From NCBI GenBank assembly GCA_947499885.1, contig CANMQB010000005.1, positions 1 through 32,994 of the forward strand: a stretch of 32,994 nt of DNA. The letters are read 5' to 3'. Source of the stretch: Spartobacteria bacterium. Lineage in GTDB: Bacteria; Verrucomicrobiota; Verrucomicrobiia; Chthoniobacterales; Terrimicrobiaceae. This document shows, one piece after another, positions 18,164 through 26,241 of this stretch. Made by a program: the position numbers and the translations under genes. Below the pieces are notes generated by a model. The model saw only the letters and a program-made list of their open reading frames with translations. It made no database searches and was not told the DNA's origin. Position 1 is the first letter of the stretch. Each line of letters begins with the position of its first letter.

Positions 18164-19153
18164 ATGATTGCCGACGCCGACGTGATTTCCTTAACCAATG
18201 AACGCTTTCCAAAAACCGGAAACGGGAGTGCGGCGGTAACGCCTCTTGAAAAAGGCGGGTCGGAACGCAAATTTTACCGCATCCGATTTGGCGAGGAGTC
18301 GATGATCTTTGTGAAATACTCCAGCCACAAAGTGGAAAATCGGCACTACGTGGATATCGCCCGATTCCTAAGCGGCGCTGGAGTGCCCGTGCCAGAGATT
18401 TATCGCCATGATCCGGATGAGGGATTGATCTGGATGCAAGATTTAGGCGAGCAGGATCTCTGGAGCTTTCGAAATGCCTCCTGGTCGCCACGCCGAGCCC
18501 TTTATGAGTCCACTCTCGATGGCGTGTTTCGCATGCACCGCGAGGCGACAGCGATTGCGACAGATGCAGATTTGCGCTTGGAGCGAGTCTTTGATGCCGA
18601 CCTCTACCTCTGGGAACAGGCCTATTTTTTTGAGAACTGTCTTGGAAATTATTTCCAAACCTGCCAAGTCGAACTTGATGAGTTGGCGACATTGCCTGCC
18701 CTGCGCCAAATTGCCGAGAATCTATCTGCCCGTCCTCGCGTGCTGGTGCACAGGGACTTTCAGTCGCAGAATGTCATGATTAGTGATGGCCAAGCTTGGC
18801 TCATTGATTTTCAAGGTATGCGCTACGGTCTCGCCCAATACGACATCGCCTCGCTTCTCTACGATCCTTATGTCTTTCTTACCTCCGGTGAGCGGAGCGA
18901 CCTATTGGCCTTCTATAAAAAGCGCCTTCAGGAAAACGGGTTCCCAGTTGATTCCGATTTCGATGAGATTTTCCTCTGTTGCGCCCTGCAAAGGCTCATG
19001 CAGGCCCTTGGTGCCTACGGTTTTCTTGGCCTCAAAAAAAACCGTCCCGATTTTCTTGCTCACACGCCAGTCGCCCTGAGGTCCCTCCTCGAGGTCGCCT
19101 CCGCGCTTGATGGGCTCGCCCCGCTGGTGAACAAACTCAAATCCCTGACATGA
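18164..19153 (+). CDS. APH-fold sugar kinase, AmgK-like
   Basis: This 329-residue protein is an aminoglycoside-phosphotransferase-fold kinase. It most resembles the AmgK group, which phosphorylates MurNAc and GlcNAc at the anomeric carbon. The N-lobe has GGSERKFYRIRFGEE and a Lys in MIFVKYSS. The catalytic loop is VHRDFQSQNVMI (H196, D198, N203 from this start), and the metal-binding segment is LIDFQGMRYGLAQYDIASLLYDPY with D215. The length is usual for that group. The stop overlaps the glgE start by four bases (ATGA), so the two are translationally coupled. That makes supply of a sugar 1-phosphate for GlgE possible. A GTG at 18143 would add seven residues; I prefer the ATG at 18164. The sugar substrate cannot be read from the sequence. 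Confidence 0.82.
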   Translation: MIADADVISLTNERFPKTGNGSAAVTPLEKGGSERKFYRIRFGEESMIFVKYSSHKVENRHYVDIARFLSGAGVPVPEIYRHDPDEGLIWMQDLGEQDLWSFRNASWSPRRALYESTLDGVFRMHREATAIATDADLRLERVFDADLYLWEQAYFFENCLGNYFQTCQVELDELATLPALRQIAENLSARPRVLVHRDFQSQNVMISDGQAWLIDFQGMRYGLAQYDIASLLYDPYVFLTSGERSDLLAFYKKRLQENGFPVDSDFDEIFLCCALQRLMQALGAYGFLGLKKNRPDFLAHTPVALRSLLEVASALDGLAPLVNKLKSLT

Positions 19154-21147
19154 CCAAAAGCCCTGAAACAGTCGTCATTCGACGCATCACTCCCTCGCTG
19201 GACAATGCCCGCTATGCCATTAAGCGCTCTGTGGGTGGAGATATCACGGTGGAAGCCGATATTTTTAAGGAGGGTCACGATGAATTGTCTGCACTTCTCA
19301 AGTGGCGCCGGCTTGGTGACAAGGCTTGGAGTGAAGTGGCAATGCGCCCGCTGGAGAACGACCGATGGACAGCCACTCTTTGCGTCACCGCCGAGGGCGG
19401 TTGGGAGTACACCATCGAGGCTTGGGGGGATGTCTTTTTTTCGTGGCAGCATGAGTTGGAGAAAAAATTTGCCGCAGGGCTCCGTGATCTGCAGAGCGAG
19501 ATTCTCGAGGGGGCAGCCTTCATCGAGTCTGCTGCTCTCCGTGCCGGTAAGACTCCTGATGGGGAGGCGTTGAAAAAAACCGGAGCTGCGATGCGTGTGG
19601 CTGACGTGCAGCAAGCTCATGATCTCGCCCATGACCCCATACTGTGTGCTCTCATGCGAGTCTATGCCGACCGCTCGCTCTCCACGATCGCCGAGCCGTA
19701 TCATCCGGTTTGGGTGGATCGTGAACGGGCCGCATTTGCGGCTTGGTATGAGTTTTTTCCGCGTTCGGCGGAGGGTAAGGCGGACTCAGGCTCGACTTTT
19801 CGCCAGTGCCTGCCGCGCATCGACGATGCGAAGTCGATGGGATTTGATGTGATTTACTTTCCACCCATCCACCCTATTGGCACCACGAAACGCAAGGGGC
19901 GAAATAATTCTCTCACATGCGAATCCGGCGAGCCTGGCGTTCCTTACGCCATTGGCAACAACAAGCAGGGAGTGAATGGCGGGGGTCACAAAGACGTTGC
20001 GCCTGAGCTCGGCTCGCTCGAGGACTTCGATTGGCTCGTTAACGAAATTCGCAATCGAGGCATGGAGATCGCGCTCGATTTTGCCATCAACTGCTCGCCC
20101 GACCATCCCTACGTGCACGCGCATCCGGAGTGGTTTTTCAAGCGTCCAGATGGATCGATCAAATATGCCGAGAACCCGCCAAAGAAATACGAGGACGTCT
20201 ATCCTCTGAATTTTCATAACGCCAACTGGCGCGAGCTCTGGGACGAGTTGCGGGATGTCCTTCTCTTCTGGTGCCGGCATGGGGTGGGTATTTTTCGCGT
20301 GGATAATCCCCACACGAAACCGGTTGCATTCTGGGAATGGGTGATCGCCGAGGTGAAGGCTGAATTCCCTAGTACCATCTTTCTCAGTGAAGCCTTCACG
20401 CGGCCTAAAATGATGCAAGAACTTGCCAAGGTCGGATTCACTCAGAGCTACACGTATTTCACGTGGAGAAACACGAAGTACGAACTCTCAGAGTATCTCA
20501 CCGAACTCACCACGCCTCCACTGCGGGACTTTTTCCGTGCAAATTTTTTCGCCAACACTCCGGATATTCTTCCCGAGTACCTGCAACATGCAGGTCGCCC
20601 GGGTTTTTTGATTCGCGCCGTGCTGGCCTCGATGTCGGTGCCTGTCTATGGCATCTACAGCGGTTTCGAGCTTTGCGAAAATGCACCGGTTCCTGGCAAG
20701 GAGGAGTATATCGACTCCGAGAAATATCAGTTCAAAGGTCGAGACTGGAATGCTCCCGGCAATATTAAGGAATACATGACGCGCCTAAACCAAATCCGTA
20801 GGCAGAATCGTGCTCTCCGCGAATACGACAACCTTCGCATCCACACGGCCGAGAACGACCAGGTCCTCTGCTTCAGTAAATCTACTGCGGCACTCGATAA
20901 CATCATTGTCGTTGTTGTAAGCCTCGATCCTCGGAACTCCCAAAGCTCGATAATCCACCTTCCGCTCGAGCAATTCGGCATCGGTCCGGATGAAGAATAC
21001 CAGATGGATGATCTTCTCGCCGGGGAAAAATTTTTCTGGCGGGGTGCTCGCAATTTCATTGCCCTCGACCCACACAGCCGTCCAGCCCACGTTTTTCGAG
21101 TGCGGCGTTCCATCGGCCGCGAAGCTGGTGAGACGCTTTATGCGTGA
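19150..21147 (+). CDS. glgE: Alpha-1,4-glucan:maltose-1-phosphate maltosyltransferase
   Basis: GlgE extends alpha-1,4-glucans with maltosyl units from alpha-maltose 1-phosphate. The 665-residue length and order of domains match the GH13_3 family. An N-terminal beta-sandwich with an inserted helical segment covers about residues 1-190. Then comes the catalytic barrel starting YEFFPRSAEGK, with DVIYFPPIHPIGTTKRKGRNN, ALDFAINCSPDHPYV, and GIFRVDNPHTKP holding nucleophile D385. FLSEAFTRP holds the acid/base E414. The C-terminal beta domain follows NIKEYMTRLNQIRRQNRAL. TreS, maltokinase Pep2 and GlgB, common GlgE partners, are not in the window. The ATG at 19150 overlaps the upstream kinase stop. 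Confidence 0.96.
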   Translation: MTKSPETVVIRRITPSLDNARYAIKRSVGGDITVEADIFKEGHDELSALLKWRRLGDKAWSEVAMRPLENDRWTATLCVTAEGGWEYTIEAWGDVFFSWQHELEKKFAAGLRDLQSEILEGAAFIESAALRAGKTPDGEALKKTGAAMRVADVQQAHDLAHDPILCALMRVYADRSLSTIAEPYHPVWVDRERAAFAAWYEFFPRSAEGKADSGSTFRQCLPRIDDAKSMGFDVIYFPPIHPIGTTKRKGRNNSLTCESGEPGVPYAIGNNKQGVNGGGHKDVAPELGSLEDFDWLVNEIRNRGMEIALDFAINCSPDHPYVHAHPEWFFKRPDGSIKYAENPPKKYEDVYPLNFHNANWRELWDELRDVLLFWCRHGVGIFRVDNPHTKPVAFWEWVIAEVKAEFPSTIFLSEAFTRPKMMQELAKVGFTQSYTYFTWRNTKYELSEYLTELTTPPLRDFFRANFFANTPDILPEYLQHAGRPGFLIRAVLASMSVPVYGIYSGFELCENAPVPGKEEYIDSEKYQFKGRDWNAPGNIKEYMTRLNQIRRQNRALREYDNLRIHTAENDQVLCFSKSTAALDNIIVVVVSLDPRNSQSSIIHLPLEQFGIGPDEEYQMDDLLAGEKFFWRGARNFIALDPHSRPAHVFRVRRSIGREAGETLYA

Positions 21148-21203
21148 GATTGGTGGTACGAGGCTTGACTTGTCCGTCCCTGAACTCCGAACATGATCCG
21201 TTC

Positions 21204-21719
21204 ATGACAGCGACTGAAATTTTTGGCCGTCTCAACGGCGTGCAGGCAGGTGAAGTTTTAAACTGGCTCGCCGAAAACGACCGCAACGCCTACAAAAGTG
21301 CGGCTTCCATGCTGGCCACTCGCCGCAAACTTCGTCCCATCTTTGTCGAGCGCAAACCGAGGGAGGAGCGCAACCAGTGGATCAAGGATTCCTTGTCACG
21401 TCCCGCCAATGCGGATCTCGCGCTCGAAATCCTCCAAGTCTGGACGCTGGGATCTAATGAAGCGATGGTTTGCGACTTTTTGGATGCTCTCGCCATTCCC
21501 CATAATGGAAAGGGTCTGATTGACGATTTACCGTCCGAGCCGGATGGCGAACGTGTTTCAAAGGCTGTGGACGCCATCCTTGCAAAATATCCTGCCTCCT
21601 CTGTTTTTGTGTATCTACATCTTTTCAGTGGCATGGATTCGGTGGGCTGGCCTGTTCTCAAAGGCCTTCTTGAGACGCATTCGGAGCTGACAGCCGACAA
21701 GGCGCTCTCTCTTTCATGA
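21204..21719 (+). CDS. Conserved-looking protein of unknown function between glgE and gmhA
   Basis: I do not recognise this 171-residue protein. It is soluble, with no signal peptide, membrane span or cysteine cluster. The N-terminal 60 residues look helical and carry basic patches (LATRRKLRPIFVERKPREER). Later segments include LALEILQVWTLGSNEAMVCDFLDALAIPHNGKGLIDDLP, with an IPHNGKGLI turn that looks conserved, and SSVFVYLHLFSGMDSVGWPVLKGLL. Its last codons overlap the gmhA start by four bases. It begins 57 bases after glgE, so it belongs to this plus-strand cluster. The ATG at 21204 was preferred over an earlier in-frame start at 21144 that would overlap the glgE stop. Confidence 0.75.
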   Translation: MTATEIFGRLNGVQAGEVLNWLAENDRNAYKSAASMLATRRKLRPIFVERKPREERNQWIKDSLSRPANADLALEILQVWTLGSNEAMVCDFLDALAIPHNGKGLIDDLPSEPDGERVSKAVDAILAKYPASSVFVYLHLFSGMDSVGWPVLKGLLETHSELTADKALSLS

Positions 21720-22282
21720 GCCCATTTACCGATTCTCTCAACTCGGCTTTGGAAACGCTGCAGTCCCTCCGTGTCTTAGAGCCGAAAATCACCGAAGCCG
21801 CCGATCTTGTTCTGGCCTGCTTGAAGTCAGGCGGGAAACTTCTCGTTTGTGGCAATGGTGGCAGTGCAGCCGATAGCGGCCACATCGCCACCGAGTTCAC
21901 CTGCCGTTTTCAAGGTGACAGGCGACCATATCCCGCGATCGCCCTGAGTTCAGATGGAGGGCTCCTGACTGCCATTGGAAACGACTACGCTTTTCAGGAT
22001 ATCTTCGCCCGCCAAGTCCGGGCTTTTGGGAAACCGGGGGATGTCTTTATTGGGCTCTCCACCAGCGGAAAGTCACGCAACGTCCTTTCTGCCATCGAGG
22101 AAGCCAAGCGCCTTGGCGTTCGGAGTATCGTTCTGCTGGGCAAGGGTGGGGGATTCACCAAAGGTGCCGCTGACATTGAAATTCACGTTGCAGGCACCGT
22201 CACTGCTCGCATTCAAGAAGCCCACAAGTTCTTACTTCACGTCATCTGCGAACTGGTCGAACCGGGCCTGGAGAAGGAATAA
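21716..22282 (+). CDS. gmhA: SIS-domain phosphoheptose isomerase
   Basis: GmhA converts sedoheptulose 7-phosphate to D-glycero-D-manno-heptose 7-phosphate, the first step toward ADP- or GDP-heptose for LPS core or other glycans. The 188-residue protein has the SIS signatures KLLVCGNGGSAADSGHIATEF and GDVFIGLSTSGKSRNVLSAIEEAK. AIALSSDGGLLTAIGNDYAFQDIFARQV is typical for GmhA, as is the C-terminal AHKFLLHVICELVE, which carries the conserved Glu/His. The start overlaps the stop of the unknown gene upstream (ATGA). The other heptose-pathway genes (kinase, phosphatase, nucleotidyltransferase) are not here. The DiaA group is close, but the GmhA core motifs support this call. Confidence 0.9.
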   Translation: MSPFTDSLNSALETLQSLRVLEPKITEAADLVLACLKSGGKLLVCGNGGSAADSGHIATEFTCRFQGDRRPYPAIALSSDGGLLTAIGNDYAFQDIFARQVRAFGKPGDVFIGLSTSGKSRNVLSAIEEAKRLGVRSIVLLGKGGGFTKGAADIEIHVAGTVTARIQEAHKFLLHVICELVEPGLEKE

Positions 22283-22343
22283 ATCGAGTTTCCGCGCGGC
22301 CTGAATGTCCGCCTCACCTCGTGTGTGATGATTTGGCTGCGGT

Positions 22344-23603
22344 TCAGGCTTTGACGCGTTCGATTTCGGCGCCGAGTTCATTCAATTTCTCATCAATCGA
22401 TTCATATCCGCGGTCGATGTGATACACACGATTCACCTCGGTGACGCCATCCGCTTGGAGGCCTGCTAGGACGAGTGCAGCAGAGGCTCTGAGGTCACTG
22501 GCCATGACCGGGGCACCGCTGAGCTTGGGCACTCCGGTAATGACTGCAGTGGGGCCTTGGAGATCGATATTTGCGCCCATACGTTTGAGTTCAGCCACGT
22601 GCATGAAGCGGTTTGGAAAAACATGTTCGCTGACGACGCTGATTCCCTCTGTGGTTGCGAGGAGGGCACACATTTGAGCCTGCATGTCGGTTGGGAAGCC
22701 AGGGTAGGGGACCGTGTCCAATTTGAGCGCGCGGCGCTTGGTTCCTGGAGAAACGGAAACTTTATTGCCGTTTACGGTAATCTGAAAACCGGCCTCACGC
22801 AGTGGGGAAGTGACGGCAAGAAGGTGGTCGGGGTTGACTCGGCTTACGGTCACTTCGTCCCCAGAAATCGCGCCGGCGACGAGAAAGGTGCCGGCTTCGA
22901 TCCTGTCGGGGATGACTTCATGCTTTGCTCCATGGAGTTCTTTCACGCCTTCGATGGTGATTCGACGAGTTCCAGCGCCATCAATTTTCGCTCCCATGGC
23001 GATGAGGAAATTCGCCAGATCCACGACTTCGGGTTCCTCGGCAGCCCCGTCAATGATGGTTTCCCCGTCGGCAAGAACTGCTGCCATCATCACGTTTCCT
23101 GTGCCAAGGACAGTGGATCCAAACGTGCTGCGGAGTGAAATGGTCGCGCCAGTCAGTTTGGGCGCGAGAATCATGACATTGCCGTTGCTGACTTTCACCG
23201 CTGCGCCGAGGGCTTCAAATCCCCGCAAGTGGAGATCAATCGGGCGATCACCAATCACGCATCCGCCTGGAAGGGAGACAGTGGCCTGGTGTTCGCGTCC
23301 CAGGAGTGGGCCGAGAATGCAGACCGAGGCCCGCATCTTGCGTACGATATCGTAGGGAGCGTGTGTTTTGACTTTTTCTGCGCGGATTTGAACCATTCCG
23401 CTCGCCCGTTCCACTTCGCACCCCAGTTCGCTCAGGATCGTGAGCATGTAGTGGATGTCGCTGAGGTCTGGAACTCGTGAGATGGTGCACGGTTCCTTCG
23501 TCAGGAGTGTGGCTGCGAGTATTGGTAGGGCGGAGTTTTTTGAACCGCTAATTTTAACATTGCCGCGAAGACGGCGTCCGCCGTGAACCAAAATTTTATC
23601 CAT
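22344..23603 (-). CDS. murA: UDP-N-acetylglucosamine 1-carboxyvinyltransferase
   Basis: MurA transfers enolpyruvate from PEP to UDP-GlcNAc, the committed step of peptidoglycan synthesis. The 419-residue length is standard. K22 lies in KISGSKNSALPIL and the catalytic Cys, C115, lies in LPGGCVIGDRPIDLH, both at E. coli numbering. The presence of Cys rather than Asp at that position predicts fosfomycin sensitivity, by family knowledge. TVPYPGFPTDMQAQ and VTEVNRVYHIDRGYESIDEKL are further signatures. It overlaps the end of prmC by 8 bases and is the last gene of the minus-strand envelope cluster. It faces the gmhA gene, leaving about 60 bases between the stops. Confidence 0.97.
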   Translation of the reverse strand: MDKILVHGGRRLRGNVKISGSKNSALPILAATLLTKEPCTISRVPDLSDIHYMLTILSELGCEVERASGMVQIRAEKVKTHAPYDIVRKMRASVCILGPLLGREHQATVSLPGGCVIGDRPIDLHLRGFEALGAAVKVSNGNVMILAPKLTGATISLRSTFGSTVLGTGNVMMAAVLADGETIIDGAAEEPEVVDLANFLIAMGAKIDGAGTRRITIEGVKELHGAKHEVIPDRIEAGTFLVAGAISGDEVTVSRVNPDHLLAVTSPLREAGFQITVNGNKVSVSPGTKRRALKLDTVPYPGFPTDMQAQMCALLATTEGISVVSEHVFPNRFMHVAELKRMGANIDLQGPTAVITGVPKLSGAPVMASDLRASAALVLAGLQADGVTEVNRVYHIDRGYESIDEKLNELGAEIERVKA

Positions 23604-24432
23604 GTCTTGCTAAAACGAATCGTTGCACGCCTTGATAATCGCGATGGGCTTCGATGTCTCGATAATTGTTGGCAGCAAGGAGTGCCATCACGCGCTCGGC
23701 TTGGTCATGGCCGATTTCCATGGCCAAGAGGCCGCCACTTGTGAGTCGTAATTTGGATTCGGCGATCAGACGCTCGACGAGTACGAGACCGTCTGGACCG
23801 CCGTCGAGCGCAGAGAGCGGATCATTTTGCACCTCGAGGGAGAGATTTAAAATCTCGGCACTCGGGATATAGGGCAGATTTGCCACGATCACATCAAAGG
23901 CACCTGGTACCTCCAGGAGGAGATCGGATTTTATCAATCGCACGCGCTCGTGGAGATCGTGCCGGGTCGCATTTTCAGCAGCGATCGCAAGGGCATCTGA
24001 GGCAAGGTCGCAGGCGGAGACATGCGCCATGGGGAGCTCGAGTGCAAGCGTAAGTGCTATAATCCCGCTACCGGTGCCAACATCGAGGAAGCTTTTTGCT
24101 GCAGACGATGTCTTCAGGATCAGCTCTACGAGTTGTTCAGTCTCCGGGCGAGGAATCAATGCTCGGGCGTCGCACGTAAAAGTGTGTCCACAAAATTCGG
24201 CTGTCCCGAGCAGATGCTGGAGTGGAATTCCCTTTGAGCGGTTTTTTACCAACTCGCGCAGTGGGGCGCGCTCGCTTTCTCCAAGCGGGTGTTCAAACTC
24301 CAGATAAAGATCTATGCGTTTGCGCTTCTTGAGAACGTGCGCGAGCAGGTACTCGGCATTGAGGCGTGGGCTTTCCACGCGGTGCTTCTCAAGGTACGAG
24401 GTGGCCGCATTGAGGACTTCCAGCGTGGTCAT
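23596..24432 (-). CDS. prmC: Release factor glutamine methyltransferase PrmC
   Basis: PrmC N5-methylates the Gln of the GGQ motif in release factors RF1 and RF2. This 278-residue protein has the N-terminal helical domain (LNAEYLLAHVLKKRKRIDLYLEFEHPL), the linker PLQHLLGTAEFCGHTFTC, and the SAM-binding motif FLDVGTGSGIIALTLAL. The catalytic tetrapeptide is NLPY in VIVANLPYIPSAEIL, where the commonest form is NPPY; NLPY also occurs in good members of the family. The start is the ATG at 24432; an adjacent TTG upstream is less likely. It is 17 bases after lpxD and overlaps murA by 8 bases, so the envelope and translation genes are probably co-transcribed. Confidence 0.93.
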   Translation of the reverse strand: MTTLEVLNAATSYLEKHRVESPRLNAEYLLAHVLKKRKRIDLYLEFEHPLGESERAPLRELVKNRSKGIPLQHLLGTAEFCGHTFTCDARALIPRPETEQLVELILKTSSAAKSFLDVGTGSGIIALTLALELPMAHVSACDLASDALAIAAENATRHDLHERVRLIKSDLLLEVPGAFDVIVANLPYIPSAEILNLSLEVQNDPLSALDGGPDGLVLVERLIAESKLRLTSGGLLAMEIGHDQAERVMALLAANNYRDIEAHRDYQGVQRFVLARHG

Positions 24433-24449
24433 CAAAACGGCTCAGCCCA

Positions 24450-25463
24450 CTATTCGGGATTTTTGGCCTCGAGGGCTTTAACGCGGTTGTAGAGCTTGCG
24501 GATATTTTTGAGCAGAGCGTAATTCTCTTTATATTCGCGGATTGGTTGAGCTGGGGCACCAAACATTATCGTCTTGGATGGCACGTTTTTTGCCAAGCCA
24601 GACATGGCTCCGATCATGACCTGATCCCCGATTTCGATGTGGCCGCTGAGACCTACTTTACCAGCCAACGTGACATAATTGCCAATCCGAGTGCTGCCGG
24701 ATATCCCGACTTGTGCGCAGAGAATGCAGTGCTCGCCAATCGTCACGTTGTGTCCGATCTGAACGAGGTTGTCGATTTTTGTGCCGCGTTGAATCCAAGT
24801 GCGACCGAAACGGGCGCGATCAACAGCGGAGTTGGCACCGATTTCCACATCATCGTCGATTTGGACGCTGCCAGTCTGTGGGATTTTTTGCTGGCATCCG
24901 TCGCGGAATTCATAGCCGAAACCATCTGCTCCGATGACAACTCCGGAGTGAAGAACTACTCTGTTGCCGATGCGGCAACGCTCGCGGATCGTCACATTGG
25001 GATGGAGATGGCAGTGGCTTCCTAGTGTCACTTCTTGACCGATGAAGCATTTGGCTTCGATGGTTGCATGGCTTCCAATTCGAGCACCCTTTTCAATGAC
25101 AACAAGCGGTCCAATGGTGCATCCCTCGCCGATTACTGCCTCTGGCGAAATGACGGCGCTGGGATGAATGCCGGGAGCGTGCGTGATGGGTTGTGGGGTA
25201 AAGAGCGGGAGAATCTGAGCAAAGGCTGCACTGGGATCTTCCACATAGAGCCCATGGGCTGGAATCTGCTCCGTAAAAGACTCCGGGAGCAGGACTGCCG
25301 TGGCGCGCGTCTTGCGCAGTGCGCCTAGGTATTTCGGATTTCCAAAAAACGAGATATCACCCGGGTTGGCATCCGCCAAGGAAGCAACGCTGGAAATTTC
25401 GGCGTCTTCGGATTCCGGAGCGAGCCGGGCGCTTACACGCCCGGCGAGTTCACGGAGAGTCAT
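24450..25463 (-). CDS. lpxD: UDP-3-O-acylglucosamine N-acyltransferase
   Basis: LpxD N-acylates UDP-3-O-acyl-glucosamine in lipid A synthesis. The 337-residue protein starts with the uridine-binding N-terminal domain (VASLADANPGDISFFGNPKY), followed by a left-handed beta helix of hexapeptide repeats from about residue 100 to 290. The catalytic His lies in VQIGHNVTIGEHCILCAQVGISGSTRIGNYV. The C-terminal part has a helix NYALLKNIRKLYNRVKALE, typical of the LpxD trimer extension. The start codon overlaps the stop of skp by one base. Downstream, instead of fabZ and lpxA, come prmC and murA. Confidence 0.96.
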   Translation of the reverse strand: MTLRELAGRVSARLAPESEDAEISSVASLADANPGDISFFGNPKYLGALRKTRATAVLLPESFTEQIPAHGLYVEDPSAAFAQILPLFTPQPITHAPGIHPSAVISPEAVIGEGCTIGPLVVIEKGARIGSHATIEAKCFIGQEVTLGSHCHLHPNVTIRERCRIGNRVVLHSGVVIGADGFGYEFRDGCQQKIPQTGSVQIDDDVEIGANSAVDRARFGRTWIQRGTKIDNLVQIGHNVTIGEHCILCAQVGISGSTRIGNYVTLAGKVGLSGHIEIGDQVMIGAMSGLAKNVPSKTIMFGAPAQPIREYKENYALLKNIRKLYNRVKALEAKNPE

Positions 25464-26068
25464 TAAGGCTTGCTGGTCTTGCTTGCGGCGGGCTTACCGG
25501 CGTCCTTGTTCAAAATTTCGATGATATCCTTACTGAAATCGAAATTTGGAGCAGAGAACAGCACGACTGGAACTTGGCCCATGCTGATGCCCGATTTATC
25601 AAGGACGAGGTCGTAAGCGGAGCTTTTGATCTTCTCGTTCACGATTTTCATGATGTCGTCGATGATGTCTTTGCGCATGCGGACGAATTGCTCTTGAAGT
25701 TGGCGTTCGCGGGTGCCACGGAATTCCGCGATTTCGCGGTCGAGATTACGGGCTTCGGCAACTTTTTCATCACGTCCCTTGGCAGCTTTTTCCTTGGCGT
25801 CTTTGCTGAGCTCGGGCTTTTCGAGGTCTGCGTTGACTTTGTTAATTTCCTCCATCGCTTTTTTGAGGGTCTCGAGGCGGTCGTCGAGTTCCTTTTTGGC
25901 TGCGGCGCGGGATTCGTTAAGCTTAGCCTCTGCGTCCTTCGTGCGGTAGTATTGAGTGAAGACGGCATTCATGTCGAGAATGCCCACCTTCATCTGGGCG
26001 TTCGCCGAAGGCGTGAACGCGAGCACTGCGGTGGTGAGGAGAGCGACTGTGAGTAATGATTTGAGCAT
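25463..26068 (-). CDS. skp: OmpH/Skp-family periplasmic chaperone
   Basis: Skp (OmpH) holds unfolded outer membrane proteins in the periplasm on the way to BamA. This 201-residue protein has a signal peptide ending SANAQ (MLKSLLTVALLTTAVLAFTP start) and a mature start MKVGILDMNAVFTQY, as in the family. A long coiled coil runs through about residues 55-130 (DRLETLKKAMEEINKVNADLEK, AKEKAAKGRDEKVAEARNLDRE). The C-terminal SAYDLVLDKSG is the Skp closing strand. The tail ends with a basic, alanine-rich stretch. The ATG at 26068 was chosen because it opens the signal peptide. In the 173 bases upstream, TTGACC followed after 17 bases by AATTTA is a weak promoter candidate (26116-26144), so skp may have its own promoter behind bamA. 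Confidence 0.9.
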   Translation of the reverse strand: MLKSLLTVALLTTAVLAFTPSANAQMKVGILDMNAVFTQYYRTKDAEAKLNESRAAAKKELDDRLETLKKAMEEINKVNADLEKPELSKDAKEKAAKGRDEKVAEARNLDREIAEFRGTRERQLQEQFVRMRKDIIDDIMKIVNEKIKSSAYDLVLDKSGISMGQVPVVLFSAPNFDFSKDIIEILNKDAGKPAASKTSKP

Positions 26069-26241
26069 TGTGGTTTGTATTTGGATTGTTGGGTTAAAAT
26101 GAAAAAGCCCGGTCGTAAATTGCACGGAAATCGAAATTGGTCAAGAGCCTTTGGTTGCCTCATGCGGGGCATCACAGCATCATAAGAAAAAGATTCGATT
26201 TCTTTTGGTTTGTATCTTTGCTGATTTCAGGCGGCTGAGAA

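Noticed and set aside
19786-20418. A 210-codon minus-strand frame inside glgE
   Set aside because: Antisense to the glgE catalytic domain; no independent evidence of coding.
22557-23355. Two overlapping plus-strand frames of 180-190 codons inside murA
   Set aside because: Antisense to murA, which is complete with K22 and C115.
25319-26056. A 245-codon plus-strand frame across lpxD and skp
   Set aside because: Antisense shadow of the coiled-coil skp gene and the lpxD start; the translation is repetitive Phe/Glu/Val-rich and resembles nothing.
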